From Asparagopsis taxiformis (taxonomy: Eukaryota; Rhodophyta; Florideophyceae; Bonnemaisoniales; Bonnemaisoniaceae), in the NCBI GenBank assembly GCA_030407315.1, contig JALQPE010001722.1:1-64000 (forward strand): 64,000 bases of DNA, given 5' to 3'. The position numbers and the translations under genes are program-made. Of the stretch, positions 31,085-40,850 are shown one piece after another. The notes below the pieces were generated by a model. It saw only the letters and a list, made by a program, of their open reading frames with translations. It was not told where the DNA came from and did no database searches. How positions within the stretch are numbered: position 1 is the stretch's first letter; each line of letters begins with the position of its first letter.

Positions 31085-33668
31085 TCACGCACCAACCAAG
31101 CGCATATCAGCAATGTCCAAATCCAATAGCCTCCCCATACTCCCGAGCGACATAACGGAGACACCAACCACATGCTCCGCATGCGCGCCGGCGAAGCAAT
31201 CCATACGCCCGCACCATCGAACCTCCCACAGCTACTCCCCTGGAGAATTCATTAGCTCTGACATTTGCGGTCCGATCTCACCCAAATCCATAGATGGCAA
31301 CTCCTACTTCGTTACCTTCATTGACGCCGCCACAAGATTCCTCATAGTCGACTACCTTCCGTCACGAGCCGCCGTATCCACATCAATCCCCAAAACCATC
31401 AATCAAGTCTGCACACATCACGATCGCTCACCGCGCCACTTTCGCTCCGACAACGCCAAAGAATTCACTCAAACATCCATCCAAGACTACTTTCACCAGC
31501 TAGGCACCATATTCTCAACCACAGTCCCATACCAACCGCAAGAAAACTCAATCGCCGAACGAGTAAACCGCACCACCATGGAAGCCGCTCGAGCGAACCT
31601 ACTCCACTCCGGGCTCCCCAACCCGTACTGGGAATATGCACACAAAGACGCCGTATTCAAACAAAATATGCTCTCCCACAAGGGCACAGGCACCACACCC
31701 TACGAACAATGGCACGGCACCCGCCCACAACCCGCGCGCCTCTTCATATTTGGACAGATCGGCACTATCCCCCTACACAAACGGAGCTCAAAACTCAGCT
31801 CCAGAGCACTCCCCGCACGATACCTCTTCGGAACATCCATGAGCCACATCTGCGTAGAAAGCTTCCCACCCCGACGACTCCACATCGTACGTGCCACCGA
31901 TTTCAAGCCCTATTTCCACACAACCGACCCACTCCAAACCACAAACGCCGCATTCCATGTCACTTCTCCCGACATACCCAGACAAATCACTCCAAACACC
32001 CCAGCACCATCCTCTACCAGCCATGCCCGCATGTACCCCGACGCCGACGAATGGTCAGCGGCCCACGACAACGAACTTGAAACCATAGATGCCACCAAAA
32101 CAATATCTTGGGTACCCTCATCATCAGTTCCTAAACGAACACGCATAATCCCCCTCAAGATGGCGTACCGCTACAAACGCCACGCTGACGGCAGCATCGA
32201 ACGCCGCAAAGCCCGAATAACTGTCCGCGGAGACCGCATGATCCCCGGAATACACTACAACCCCCTCCATACTTCCACGCACATGGCGGAACGCACGACA
32301 ATCAGACTCCTTTTCGCTCTTACAGCCGCATACAACCTCCACATTGAAGCCTTCGACATCAAATCCGCTTACATACACGAATTATACGATCCGTCACACA
32401 CCATGTACGTAAAACAACCTCCGCGCTTCAACGGCGAACTGAAACACAAAGACAAAACAGGGATCCTCATCCGCAACCTCTACGGCACCCCACCGGCAGC
32501 CCACATCTACTCCACTGCTCTCTTCCGCTTCCTCAAATCCTGTGGATACACTCCATCACACACTGACCCTACCCTTTTCTCCCACATCCACTCACCAACC
32601 AAATACATCCACTTCGCAATAAGCATGGATGACTTCCTAATCATATCCACCCACCAACAACTCATAGACAAACTCCACTCGGAACTTCGCCGCAAATACG
32701 ACATCAAACGTATCGGAAAACCAACTCAACACCTCGGCTGGCACATCTCATATCGGCAACAGGACAGTGCCATCCACATTGGACAGCCACAACTCACGAA
32801 ACATGCCCTTGAACGAGCTGGCATGCACGAATGTAACCCCACCCAAACACCTTACCCAGAGCCGCTAGATGACTCTCACACCCCTCAACCGCTCACATCA
32901 ACTGAATCCACCAAGTTCCGATCTATTCTTGGCGAACTACGATACATCGCCGACAGCACAAGGCCAGACATCCACCTCTCAGTCAACAGACTGGCTGCAA
33001 ACATGGCTGCACCCTCTTCTACTGACCAAAGCCACCTCAAGCGAGTCCTACGCTACCTCCGCGAAATGCCAACCCACGGCCTCACTTTCCTCCCCGTCTC
33101 TGACCCATCAAAGCACCACCTCCACTCATTCGTTGATGCAGACCACGCCAATGGCAGCGATCGAAAATCCACCACAGGAACTGTCCATACCTTCAACAAC
33201 ACACCCATATTCTGGTCATCCAAGAAACAGTCCACCGTCGCGCTATCCACTTGCGCAGCAGAATATATAGCTGCCTCCCACGCCTCAGAACGAACAATGT
33301 GGCTCCGCCGACTACTATCCACATTCCAACCTATCACCACATCGACCATACTACACATTGACAACATGGCAGCCGTCAAAATTGCGCTCAACAAAACACC
33401 AACAAAACGCAAACGCTACATTGATATCCGACATCACCACATTATCGACCTCATCGAACGCAACGAACTAACTGTACAACACATCCCTGGACACCTCACC
33501 CCAGCCGACATCTTCACCAAACCAGTCCATCGCCGGAAACTAACATCCATACGCAATTCCATAAACATCCTCCCTCAACTTTCCACCTCGCATTGCAGTG
33601 AGCCGGGGGCCTGTGAAGACAAATCTCGTCTCCTCACCGCAATGCACCCATTAACAATTAACACATAG
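30762..33668 (+). CDS. Copia integrase, reverse transcriptase and RNase H
   Basis: The frame has no ATG at its 5' end and is +1 relative to gag. EWHLKLNHAP … CSACAPAK is the HHCC integrase zinc domain. SSDICGP, FRSDNAKEF and PQENSIAERVNRT hold the D, D and E of the integrase core. Reverse transcriptase follows (AYRYKRHADGSIERRKARIT; EAFDIKSAYIH; ISMDDFLIIS, where SMDD replaces the usual YVDD). RNase H is SFVDADHANGSDRKSTTG … LSTCAAEYIAAS … KRYIDIRHHHI. The last ~19 residues are encoded by the 3' LTR, up to TAG at 33666. All domains are intact. The polypurine tract AGCCGGGGGCC precedes the 3' LTR. Confidence 0.92.
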   Translation, partial: SLSPKQHIKKPPHHSLQKARVVSPPHANKPKKTVPKPNQRQPRPKPPTNPSKPPPRPISNPTTPSPRTITHRHTPPIPTTLQQTHNPASTKPPTAKAKEALEWHLKLNHAPTKRISAMSKSNSLPILPSDITETPTTCSACAPAKQSIRPHHRTSHSYSPGEFISSDICGPISPKSIDGNSYFVTFIDAATRFLIVDYLPSRAAVSTSIPKTINQVCTHHDRSPRHFRSDNAKEFTQTSIQDYFHQLGTIFSTTVPYQPQENSIAERVNRTTMEAARANLLHSGLPNPYWEYAHKDAVFKQNMLSHKGTGTTPYEQWHGTRPQPARLFIFGQIGTIPLHKRSSKLSSRALPARYLFGTSMSHICVESFPPRRLHIVRATDFKPYFHTTDPLQTTNAAFHVTSPDIPRQITPNTPAPSSTSHARMYPDADEWSAAHDNELETIDATKTISWVPSSSVPKRTRIIPLKMAYRYKRHADGSIERRKARITVRGDRMIPGIHYNPLHTSTHMAERTTIRLLFALTAAYNLHIEAFDIKSAYIHELYDPSHTMYVKQPPRFNGELKHKDKTGILIRNLYGTPPAAHIYSTALFRFLKSCGYTPSHTDPTLFSHIHSPTKYIHFAISMDDFLIISTHQQLIDKLHSELRRKYDIKRIGKPTQHLGWHISYRQQDSAIHIGQPQLTKHALERAGMHECNPTQTPYPEPLDDSHTPQPLTSTESTKFRSILGELRYIADSTRPDIHLSVNRLAANMAAPSSTDQSHLKRVLRYLREMPTHGLTFLPVSDPSKHHLHSFVDADHANGSDRKSTTGTVHTFNNTPIFWSSKKQSTVALSTCAAEYIAASHASERTMWLRRLLSTFQPITTSTILHIDNMAAVKIALNKTPTKRKRYIDIRHHHIIDLIERNELTVQHIPGHLTPADIFTKPVHRRKLTSIRNSINILPQLSTSHCSEPGACEDKSRLLTAMHPLTINT

Positions 33669-33762
33669 AAATCTCAATTACAAATTAACTAATCCATCGA
33701 TACTTATAGCTCCGACGCCGGATCAATAAACAGGGAGGGTATCGGACTCTCAAGACTTCACA
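33612..33762 (+). repeat. 3' LTR of the complete copia element
   Basis: Identical by eye to the 5' LTR and followed by GTATG, the target duplication. AATAAA lies at about 33725. Confidence 0.95.
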
Positions 33763-33767
33763 GTATG

Positions 33768-34489
33768 CAACAACAGCGGCATGTGCAAACCGACCTTGAC
33801 TGCGATGAAGGATGCGATGCGAGTCAGGTAGGCGAGTGGGACAAAGGGATAGAGGTGGCGGTGAGAGTGGGCGAAAGACGGCAGCGGCAGCGTTCTGTTG
33901 CGCGGGTTTGTGCGTGCGTGCATGCGGCGATGTGACAGACTAGAATGTGCGACAGAGGGATGCAAACCAAAACACACATGGCGCTGCAGTCATGTACGGA
34001 TTTCTGGGGTATCCAAACATTGCAACATTTTCAAAGACGCTTGCGCAGATCGCACTCTCGATCATCGCACGTGTGTACTCCAGTCGAGCTATCGGTCGGG
34101 CTGCATGTGCTCGGGCGAGCGCAACTCGAATCACTCCCTCATCCCAGTCTGCTATCGATGACACTGATTGCCGCCTACCAGCCAATATACTCCATTTCTC
34201 GCGTCCATGCGATGTCGGAAGACTTTTCCTGTGCGCTCTCTCATACCAAGTTGAGGTATGCGACGCTGTTGTTTGCCAGAGACCAGTTTCTCTAGAGGCA
34301 CAGCTTTGAATCGCATTGTTTCGTGACAAACGTGGTGTCTGTGTCGCATATTTCCATTAGCCGATTGTATTGTCCCACGGGTCATCCTTGAGTTGTTTCT
34401 TTACAGTTCGGCTGGCCTGTTTTGTTTTTCTAGCATATCTATCAATCCATGAATGATATCGGACTGCACATCCCAACACCAACTAACAC
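33768..34489. other. Intergenic, no gene seen
   Basis: About 720 bases lie between the copia and the solo LTR. Frames of 116-129 codons overlap one another on both strands (33940-34329), which is typical of non-coding GC-balanced DNA, and none shows a recognisable domain. Confidence 0.5.
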
Positions 34490-35021
34490 ATGATTGTTCC
34501 AACTCTTCGAGGCGAGCTTCGTTCCGCTCCGCGCATAAAAGGGGTGTAGGAGTCAGGAGAGACTAGTGCCGGTACGCTGCTGCTCCTCATTTCCTTCTGA
34601 GGAAGTAGCCGCACCTTTAAGTACTAATTATCGCATAGCCTAGATCGGTAAAGCCTAGTTCCGAGTCCTAAAGGCGCCTCCGCCTTCTTCGCGTCCTCTG
34701 AGGTGATCTCCCTCCAGGTGGAGGAGGCGACAGTGAGTGCGATCTCCTTGCCCAGGAGATACCCCGAACCTGCCCGGGTCGGTCGCTACTGGCGTGCCCG
34801 GCCAGTCCTCTCGCTCCTTGATGGTCGTCACCATCCAGCTGAGGTATTACCCAGACAGTGTCTCTTCATTGGCCTACATGGCCGTAGAGCCGCCACTGTC
34901 TCCGAAAATGACAGCCCGTCATCTGGCTCCCATGCCATCATCTGCAATCTAAATAAACCCTAGGATTACGAGGCGATAATCCGGCTTCTAATATCATCTG
35001 TCTAGAAGGCGGAACAATGAT
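34490..35021 (+). mobile_element. Solo LTR with 5-bp target duplication
   Basis: The LTR is 34495-35016 (522 bp). It begins TGTTCC and ends GGAACA, a perfect inverted end, and is flanked by ATGAT at 34490-34494 and 35017-35021. It has a TATA-type CATAAAAGG at ~34535 followed by CT-rich sequence, and AATAAACCCTAGG at ~34951, so promoter and polyadenylation signals are in the expected order for a plus-strand LTR. No internal region is present, so the element was reduced by LTR-LTR recombination. Its family cannot be told. The short frame 34703-34963 lies inside it and is not a gene. Confidence 0.85.
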
Positions 35022-35487
35022 ACAACCGCTGCACTGGTCCATGCGCTGTATCTGCTGCGTCGCCGTACATTAAATTTGATACTGCGCGATGATACACTAC
35101 CTCAACGCGTATAATGCGTCGTTCTTTGCTCCTTGCGTTGCGCGAAACCGGCAGTCACAAACTACCCTTTGAGCGCACATTTGACCACTGCTCAATTACA
35201 CCTTCTCATCCCCTCGTCATGTTCTTAAAGTCCATCAGCACTCCCACATGATGAATTAAACCACCAAGGTTCCAAGAGTCAAAGGCGTGATAATGTACTG
35301 AACTTCTGTTGATTGTCAGCAAAACTAAAACTAGCTATTCGAAAGCATCCTTTCAGCGCCTTTTGATTTTATCTTCTTGTCACCCACATTATCCATACAT
35401 TCCGAGTAGAAGAAAACAACGTTTCGCATCGCAAGTTGATGGGGTACCAGACGTTAAAGTAGACCCTTTTCAAATGTGCTCACATTT
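35022..35487. other. Spacer between solo LTR and copia copy A, no gene seen
   Basis: About 465 bases with no convincing open frame. The short frame ending at 35497 has no recognisable domain. Confidence 0.5.
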
Positions 35488-35614
35488 TGACAAATAATTC
35501 TCTAATACTTTAATTAATTTAATTACATTCACAGTAGACTCAAGCGTGAACATATACATGGCCAACGACGCGCCATCAAGTAAATGCCCGGCAGGACGAA
35601 TCTCTTTCTCAACA
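35488..35614 (+). repeat. 5' LTR of copia copy A
   Basis: 127 bp, TGACAAAT…CTCAACA, the counterpart of 13380-13506. The primer site GGTTATCGGCCCAGACGC starts at 35615. A leader with GTGCCCACTCCGGCGACA repeats lies at 35728-35800. Confidence 0.8.
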
Positions 35615-35804
35615 GGTTATCGGCCCAGACGCTACAATTTGCGCTTGATCTCAAGCCCACCCTTCCGCGCCCTCCGTTTCAGCAACGAAATCAGCTTGAC
35701 TTTCACACCCCGCCTGTACCCCCGACGTGCCCACTCCGGCGACATTCACAACACGCCTGCACCCCTGACGTGCCCACTCCGGCGACACCACCAACTCATC
35801 CATA

Positions 35805-36638
35805 ATGGATAACAATCCCGCCCAGCCTGCCGTCCCTGCCCATACTTCGCCCCCTTCCATATCTCCCCTTCACTCAGTCGAAATCCCAACTTTGACCACA
35901 GTCAATTTCATTGCATGGCGTATGAGCGTTGAGCATGTCGCCCGCACCCAGGACCTCATGCATTACCTTTACCAACCTATACCGCATTCCGAGTCGCAAC
36001 AAGAAATTGATGCACACCTCATCCGTCATGCTCAAGCACAAGTTCTTGTCATACCTTCTCTCTCAACGGAGATATTGTCCTACTTCACGGACATAGAGCT
36101 ACAGGGTCCCCTACACGTTTTGTACAACAAGATCCGTCTCAAGCTCACCTCCCCCAACCCAGCCCATACCCCAAGTCAGTTGCGTCGCAAAGCGCATCAA
36201 ATCAAGTGGCAGCCTGGCACTACAGCAGTCGAATATGTTCAACAGCATACTGAACTGCGCCAACTCATGGTTAGGTCAAACTATCCAGATATATCAGATG
36301 AACCAACTACAATTCGCTTCATCCTGGAAGGGCTTGAACATGACCCTTCTTGGATCGTATTCTTACAGACCATCTCTATGCACAATGATCTCAACCCTAA
36401 ACATCTACTTTCCTTGGATCAAGTAATTACTATGATCATCAAACAGGCTGACATTGCCCAACAAGCCTCGCCCGCTTCCCATACCTCTCTGGCGCCACGA
36501 ATTTTCACAAACCCCCACCGCTCCCGCCGCTCCCCTGCTAGTCAGCGACACCCAGCCGAACAACGCTACACACAAAAATTCCGGCCGGACAATAACATAC
36601 TGCCACCGAAAAACTACAGAGGTCCCTGGTGCATCTGA
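35805..36638 (+). CDS. Copia copy A Gag
   Basis: 277 residues from the ATG at 35805 (MDNNPAQPAVPAHTS), near-identical to copy B. A helical copia-type Gag region is followed by a basic C-terminus (NPHRSRRSPASQRHPAEQRY). The overlapping +1 frame (from ~36454) continues with TITYCHRKT and the protease. Confidence 0.78.
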   Translation: MDNNPAQPAVPAHTSPPSISPLHSVEIPTLTTVNFIAWRMSVEHVARTQDLMHYLYQPIPHSESQQEIDAHLIRHAQAQVLVIPSLSTEILSYFTDIELQGPLHVLYNKIRLKLTSPNPAHTPSQLRRKAHQIKWQPGTTAVEYVQQHTELRQLMVRSNYPDISDEPTTIRFILEGLEHDPSWIVFLQTISMHNDLNPKHLLSLDQVITMIIKQADIAQQASPASHTSLAPRIFTNPHRSRRSPASQRHPAEQRYTQKFRPDNNILPPKNYRGPWCI

Positions 36639-37533
36639 CAGTGTAAGTGCCCATGAGCCTCAAACCTTCATACTAGACTCCGGCGCTAACCCCACTCACC
36701 TAACTCGGGCCCTCCCAGGAATGACAAAGCACAAATCCAAGACCGTCACTGCAGACGGACATGCGTCTCGAACAACCCATCGTGACACAGTCACCCTATC
36801 TTTGTCCGACAAAAGCACCTTAACCCAGCATACTGCTGTTGTTGCACCTTCATTAAGCACAAACCTACTTTCCGTAGGACAGCTTACTAAAACGCATGAC
36901 GTCATATTCACAAACGACTGTGCTTACATCACGTCACCCTCTGCTCCTCCCCCACCTGAGTCCATACTGGCCACAGTTCCAAAAACCTCCAAAGGCCTCT
37001 ACCAGACCACTCCTCATTCACTTTCCTGCACTACTCACACTTCCGCCAGCAATGCTGCTCGCTCCTTCCCCATCAAGGATAAGCGTACTAAAAATCCCAA
37101 ACGTGGAAAGAGCAACCTACCCACTCCGAACCCACCTCGACTGCCAAGAGCACCCCTCTGTAAACCACCACCATTCCGTCACAGCAATATCCACAAAAAA
37201 CCGCGTAAAGCGAAGCAGAAGCGACGCCTGGCGAGACGTAGTCACCCCCCTCCGAAAATTCGAGTCCCACTTCCGTCAACCCCCCGCGACTATTATCATT
37301 GGCACATCAAGCTAAACCACATTCACCCGTCCAAACTTCATCATATTGCGAAACATAAATTAGTCAACGACCTGCCCCACACCCTTCTCCGCACACCTCC
37401 GAAGTTTACATGTTCGGGTTGCACGATGGGAAAAATGCCTGCTGCCCCCTTCCATCGCCACCCGCGCACCGACCCCATCGGCTCTCACCTACACATTGAT
37501 ATATGTGGCCCCATGCCTATCCCCTCTCTCTAA
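36454..37533 (+). CDS. Copia copy A protease and integrase N-terminus
   Basis: This frame is +1 relative to gag. TFILDSGANPTHLT is the protease active site; HWHIKLNHIH … CSGCTMGK is the HHCC zinc domain of integrase; LHIDICGPMPIP carries the first catalytic Asp. The frame stops at TAA 37531-37533. The CT run here (CCCCTCTCTCTAATAACC) is two bases shorter than in copy B, and the homologous sequence continues in another frame. Confidence 0.75.
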   Translation: MPNKPRPLPIPLWRHEFSQTPTAPAAPLLVSDTQPNNATHKNSGRTITYCHRKTTEVPGASDSVSAHEPQTFILDSGANPTHLTRALPGMTKHKSKTVTADGHASRTTHRDTVTLSLSDKSTLTQHTAVVAPSLSTNLLSVGQLTKTHDVIFTNDCAYITSPSAPPPPESILATVPKTSKGLYQTTPHSLSCTTHTSASNAARSFPIKDKRTKNPKRGKSNLPTPNPPRLPRAPLCKPPPFRHSNIHKKPRKAKQKRRLARRSHPPPKIRVPLPSTPRDYYHWHIKLNHIHPSKLHHIAKHKLVNDLPHTLLRTPPKFTCSGCTMGKMPAAPFHRHPRTDPIGSHLHIDICGPMPIPSL

Positions 37534-37910
37534 TAACCTCCATTTCATAACCTTCCTTGACCAGGGGAGCCGATACCTTCGTATAGTATGTGCTCCGACA
37601 AAATCAGAAGCGGCCAGAAACATTCAACCTCACATCGACCATGTCCATCGCACTACCCCCCATCGCATATCTCAGCTTACATCCGACAATGCCCGTGAGT
37701 TCTATACTCACGTCCTCAATAGGTTCTATTCAGATAACCACATTTCTACAAACCCTACGATTCCCCATACCCCGCAGGAAAATTCGCTGGCAGAACGAAT
37801 CAATCGCACCATAATGAATACTGCACGAACGACCCTGCTGTCCTCCGGCCTCCCCCTCGAGCTCTGGGACTATGCAGCGTTAGCTGCATGTAGTATACGT
37901 GGCAATTCCG
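37523..37910 (+). pseudogene. Copia copy A integrase core after the frameshift
   Basis: NNLHFITFLDQGSRYLRIV continues the integrase core. LTSDNAREFYT holds the second Asp and TPQENSLAERINRT the Glu. After LPLELWDYAALAACSI the frame runs into unrelated sequence and ends at 37969. Confidence 0.75.
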
Positions 37911-38645
37911 AAATTGCAAATAATTACGATTTCCGCGGAATTACGAATTTCCGCGGACCCGAGCGATAACAGCAATGCACGAACATTGCTGGCGCGTGCG
38001 CGCGCGCAACCGGAACACGTGTGCAACGAACGTATTGGCAACGGCCACCGGACCAACGGGTCCCTACGTGCGACCCACAAGGTCCTTTCCCATTCGGGGA
38101 CGTTACGAGCAGTGTTTACACTGTAAAGCGATGCCATCGTGGCCATATAGGTATTGGCATCGTGCCGGGAGGGAAAGGGGACAATTCATCGAACGAGCAA
38201 CGGCTCTAGTCTACGACTGACTTCTACGTTTACGTTTACGTTTTGCCTAACGAGGCTTCGTCTCCGTCGAGCTGCGTACTCCCTACCCATCGCCGCACGT
38301 AAGGCTGATTGCGTGTAGTGCCTCCGGGCTTGGTTGAGAGCGCCTCCGGTGACGTACCACCTCGTTTGCTAACGTAATCCTCGCGTGGATTGTTGCGTCG
38401 TGACGCTCGTGTCTACTCGCTAACCTATCTCTACCGTTCTACCTAACATACAGTCAAAACACCAGCGGGTGGACTGTTCGTTTCGTTTCGTAAGGACAGC
38501 GTGTCCGTAGCTCGTACCAGCTATCTAGAACTAACGTTGTTCCACACTGGTCTCTCGACCTAGAAGTTGCTACGAGCATAACGACAACCAACGAGGTTGA
38601 GCTCTTTTACGTTAACGAAAAGCTACGTGCTACAGACAACGGTCT
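37911..38645 (+). other. Probable 5' LTR and leader of the Ty3 element
   Basis: No gene lies here. AATTCCGAAATTGC and TTTCCGCGGAATTACGAATT motifs near 37,905-37,955 may mark the left end. A TACGTTTACGTTTACG run is at 38225-38243. Without the partner LTR I cannot place the LTR end or the primer site with confidence. Confidence 0.45.
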
Positions 38646-40475
38646 ATGAATTACGCTGTGTCGAATTCCAGCGCGTCGCCCAGGCAACCGTTGCCAACGT
38701 CAGCGGACGCCGAAGCCGACGTGGCCTTGTCAGCAGAAGCGATCTTCGCGACTGATCGATCTATCCCGCCGGATATCGAGGCGATCGGCCAGCTACCACG
38801 TACGGTAAGCCCGTTTGAGTCCGTGAGTATGGACCCCGCAACGCGCGGTCAGCTCAACGAAGGGAACGTGACTCCCACGGCACTACGTGTAGTGTACGAA
38901 GACCTTCGAGGTCACATCAAAAGGGCGAGCGACGCGGCCGTAGACGAAGCCGTAAGGCAGAGACTCGGAGTCTCGGAGCGCGAAGCTCTGGCGTTACGTG
39001 AACGCTCAGCGACCCTCGAACGGGAAAACGAAGATTTACGAAACCGCCTCTCCGCCGTGGAGGGAAGACTCGACTCGTTTGTCGTACTATTCAACGAAAT
39101 CGTTGCCGGACGTTCCGCTCCGCCGAGCGGAAGCGTTCCGAATTACGAAGAAGGCTCACGCGCCTATAACTCGCAATCCTCCCCGGCCGTTCCGGGAGGA
39201 TACCCACCAACACCCGGTCCGACGACCCCGACAACGTACGGAAGGGGGGCGACAGTGCAACGAGCCATCGCCAACCCCGACGAAACGCCACGAAGGCAAT
39301 TGCGTTTTAACGATACGCCAGACCACGCGCGGTCGGCGGATGCAGCACGAGCTGCACAATTCGATACGAGAGCCCCCACGCCACGCGAGACGTACATTCC
39401 GTGGCTGGGTACGTTCGGCACGACGGACACGCGAGTCTACGGAAACGAACGTGCCGACGCGGTACGCTTACCAGGGAACGCCCTCGGACCCGTTTGCCAC
39501 GCGTTGGCAGAGCACACGACGATGCTCGACGCATTTGCGAACGTGGTGTCGTACCGCATGTACCGACTTAACGATGTACGTGAACATCTCTACGTGAACG
39601 AGAGTCAAAGCGTACATAAGCTCAAACGTGAGCTGGAGGGACTTTTCCCTACGTTGAGACCGTTCTCCGGTCGGAATCCGATTACGTTGCTCGGATTCCT
39701 CGCCCAAATACGTGATGGGTTCAGCACACTCGGAGTGTGCGAGGGAGTGGCAGTACGTGCGCTGCACTTCTTCCTCGACGGGGACGCCCGACGGTTCTAC
39801 GATTCCCAGTGTACGACTGGCGTGATCACGACTGATCCGACGAAGAGGTTCTCGTGGCCTCACGTAATCAACGCGTTGATTAAACGGTACCTGCAAGACG
39901 ACGTGCTGCAGGAGGCCTACGAAAAGCTCACGATGATCACGCAGAGTCCTAACGAGGACGAGAATCAGTACGCTGATAGACTCGACACTGCCACGCGGGC
40001 ATGCAACTACGTGTTTACGGATCGACTCCTCGTTCACCACTACGTACGTGGGTTGCTGCCCTCGACGCGGGCAGCCGTGACGGAACGACTCCGGTCACTC
40101 CCCGAACGAGAGAGGAACGACCTCACCGTTGTGAGACGACTGGCGACGGCCGAAGGAACGACCTTCCGTGCACGTACGGCAGCTGTCGCGTCAGCTGCGA
40201 AACCGAAAGTGCGGTTTCCGGTGAAGCCTAAGTTGGCTATTTCCGACCACGAGTCGAAGAAGTTCGCGGACTACGATGAGTCCGCGTACTTACGTAACGA
40301 ACGGGCTAACGAGCCCAGTTACCACGATGGTAACCCGAACATCCCCGCGAGGGACGATGACGACGTGTCGCTCGCCGCGGCTCACGTTGCCGAGAATTTG
40401 GAGGCGATCCTCTTCACGAACGGGCCGCCGCCCAACGATAAAAAAACGGCGAACGAAAAGCCGGACGAGCTCGAA
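38646..40475 (+). CDS. Ty3 Gag, first segment (capsid)
   Basis: The ATG at 38646 opens MNYAVSNSSASPRQPLPTSA. A coiled coil lies at ~residues 100-145 (REALALRERSATLERENEDL), then a Pro/Gly-rich linker. A retrotransposon Gag/capsid region covers ~residues 335-520: LRPFSGRNPITLLGFLAQIR, RRFYDSQC, ALIKRYLQDDVLQEAYEKLT, QYADRLDTATRACNY, HHYVRGLLPSTRAAV. The codon GAA at 40473-40475 is the last native one. There a CACTA element is inserted, and the frame only runs on to a chance stop at 40508. The zinc knuckle is on the other side of the insertion. Confidence 0.88.
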
Positions 40476-40850
40476 CACTACGGTGTTGAGAATGAAAAAA
40501 GACAGTAAATTTACTGTCTGAGACAGTAAAAATTACTGTCTGGCCAAGACAGTGCGCGGAGACAGTGAATTTTACTGTCTGGAAATTTCCGAGTACTGCT
40601 GCAGCAGTAAAATGGCACTAATTCTGGACAATATCAAAAACAGTAAAATCTACTGTCCAGAACAGTAAATTTTACTGTCTGGAAGGGTTGCCGCCAGACA
40701 GTATGTGCAGACAGTACATTTTACTGTCTGAGGCAGTGCATTTTATTGTATTACTGCACTGTCTGGGGAAATCTGTAGACAGTAGTGTAGATAGCAAATT
40801 GTATTGTCTGCGGGTAGTACCGTGCATTGGTTGACAACACTGTCTGGTGG
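40476..40850 (+). repeat. Left terminus and subterminal repeats of the CACTA element
   Basis: The terminus CACTACGGTGTTGA is followed by about ten copies, in both orientations, of a ~10-12-bp motif (GACAGTAAAT / TTTACTGTCT), many arranged as small palindromes. Subterminal repeats of this kind bind transposase in CACTA elements. Confidence 0.85.

Larger units (their letters stand above)
29212..33767 (+). mobile_element. Complete Ty1/copia retrotransposon with target duplication
   Basis: The 5' LTR is 29217-29367 and the 3' LTR is 33612-33762. They are identical over 151 bp by eye and have perfect short inverted ends TGTGAAG/CTTCACA. The element is flanked by GTATG at 29212-29216 and 33763-33767. 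Internal order is primer site, gag-protease, then integrase, reverse transcriptase and RNase H, which is the Ty1/copia order. Both reading frames are intact. Identical LTRs, a perfect duplication and open frames point to a very recent, possibly active insertion. Confidence 0.95.
35488..37910 (+). mobile_element. Ty1/copia retrotransposon copy A, 5' part, interrupted by the Ty3 element
   Basis: 5' LTR, primer site, leader, gag, protease and most of the integrase core are present and near-identical to copy B. Homology to a copia integrase ends after LELWDYAALAACSI at about 37,900. There the base composition and codon usage switch to the CG-rich style of the Ty3 element. The missing part (reverse transcriptase, RNase H, 3' LTR) may resume beyond the window. 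Confidence 0.85.
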
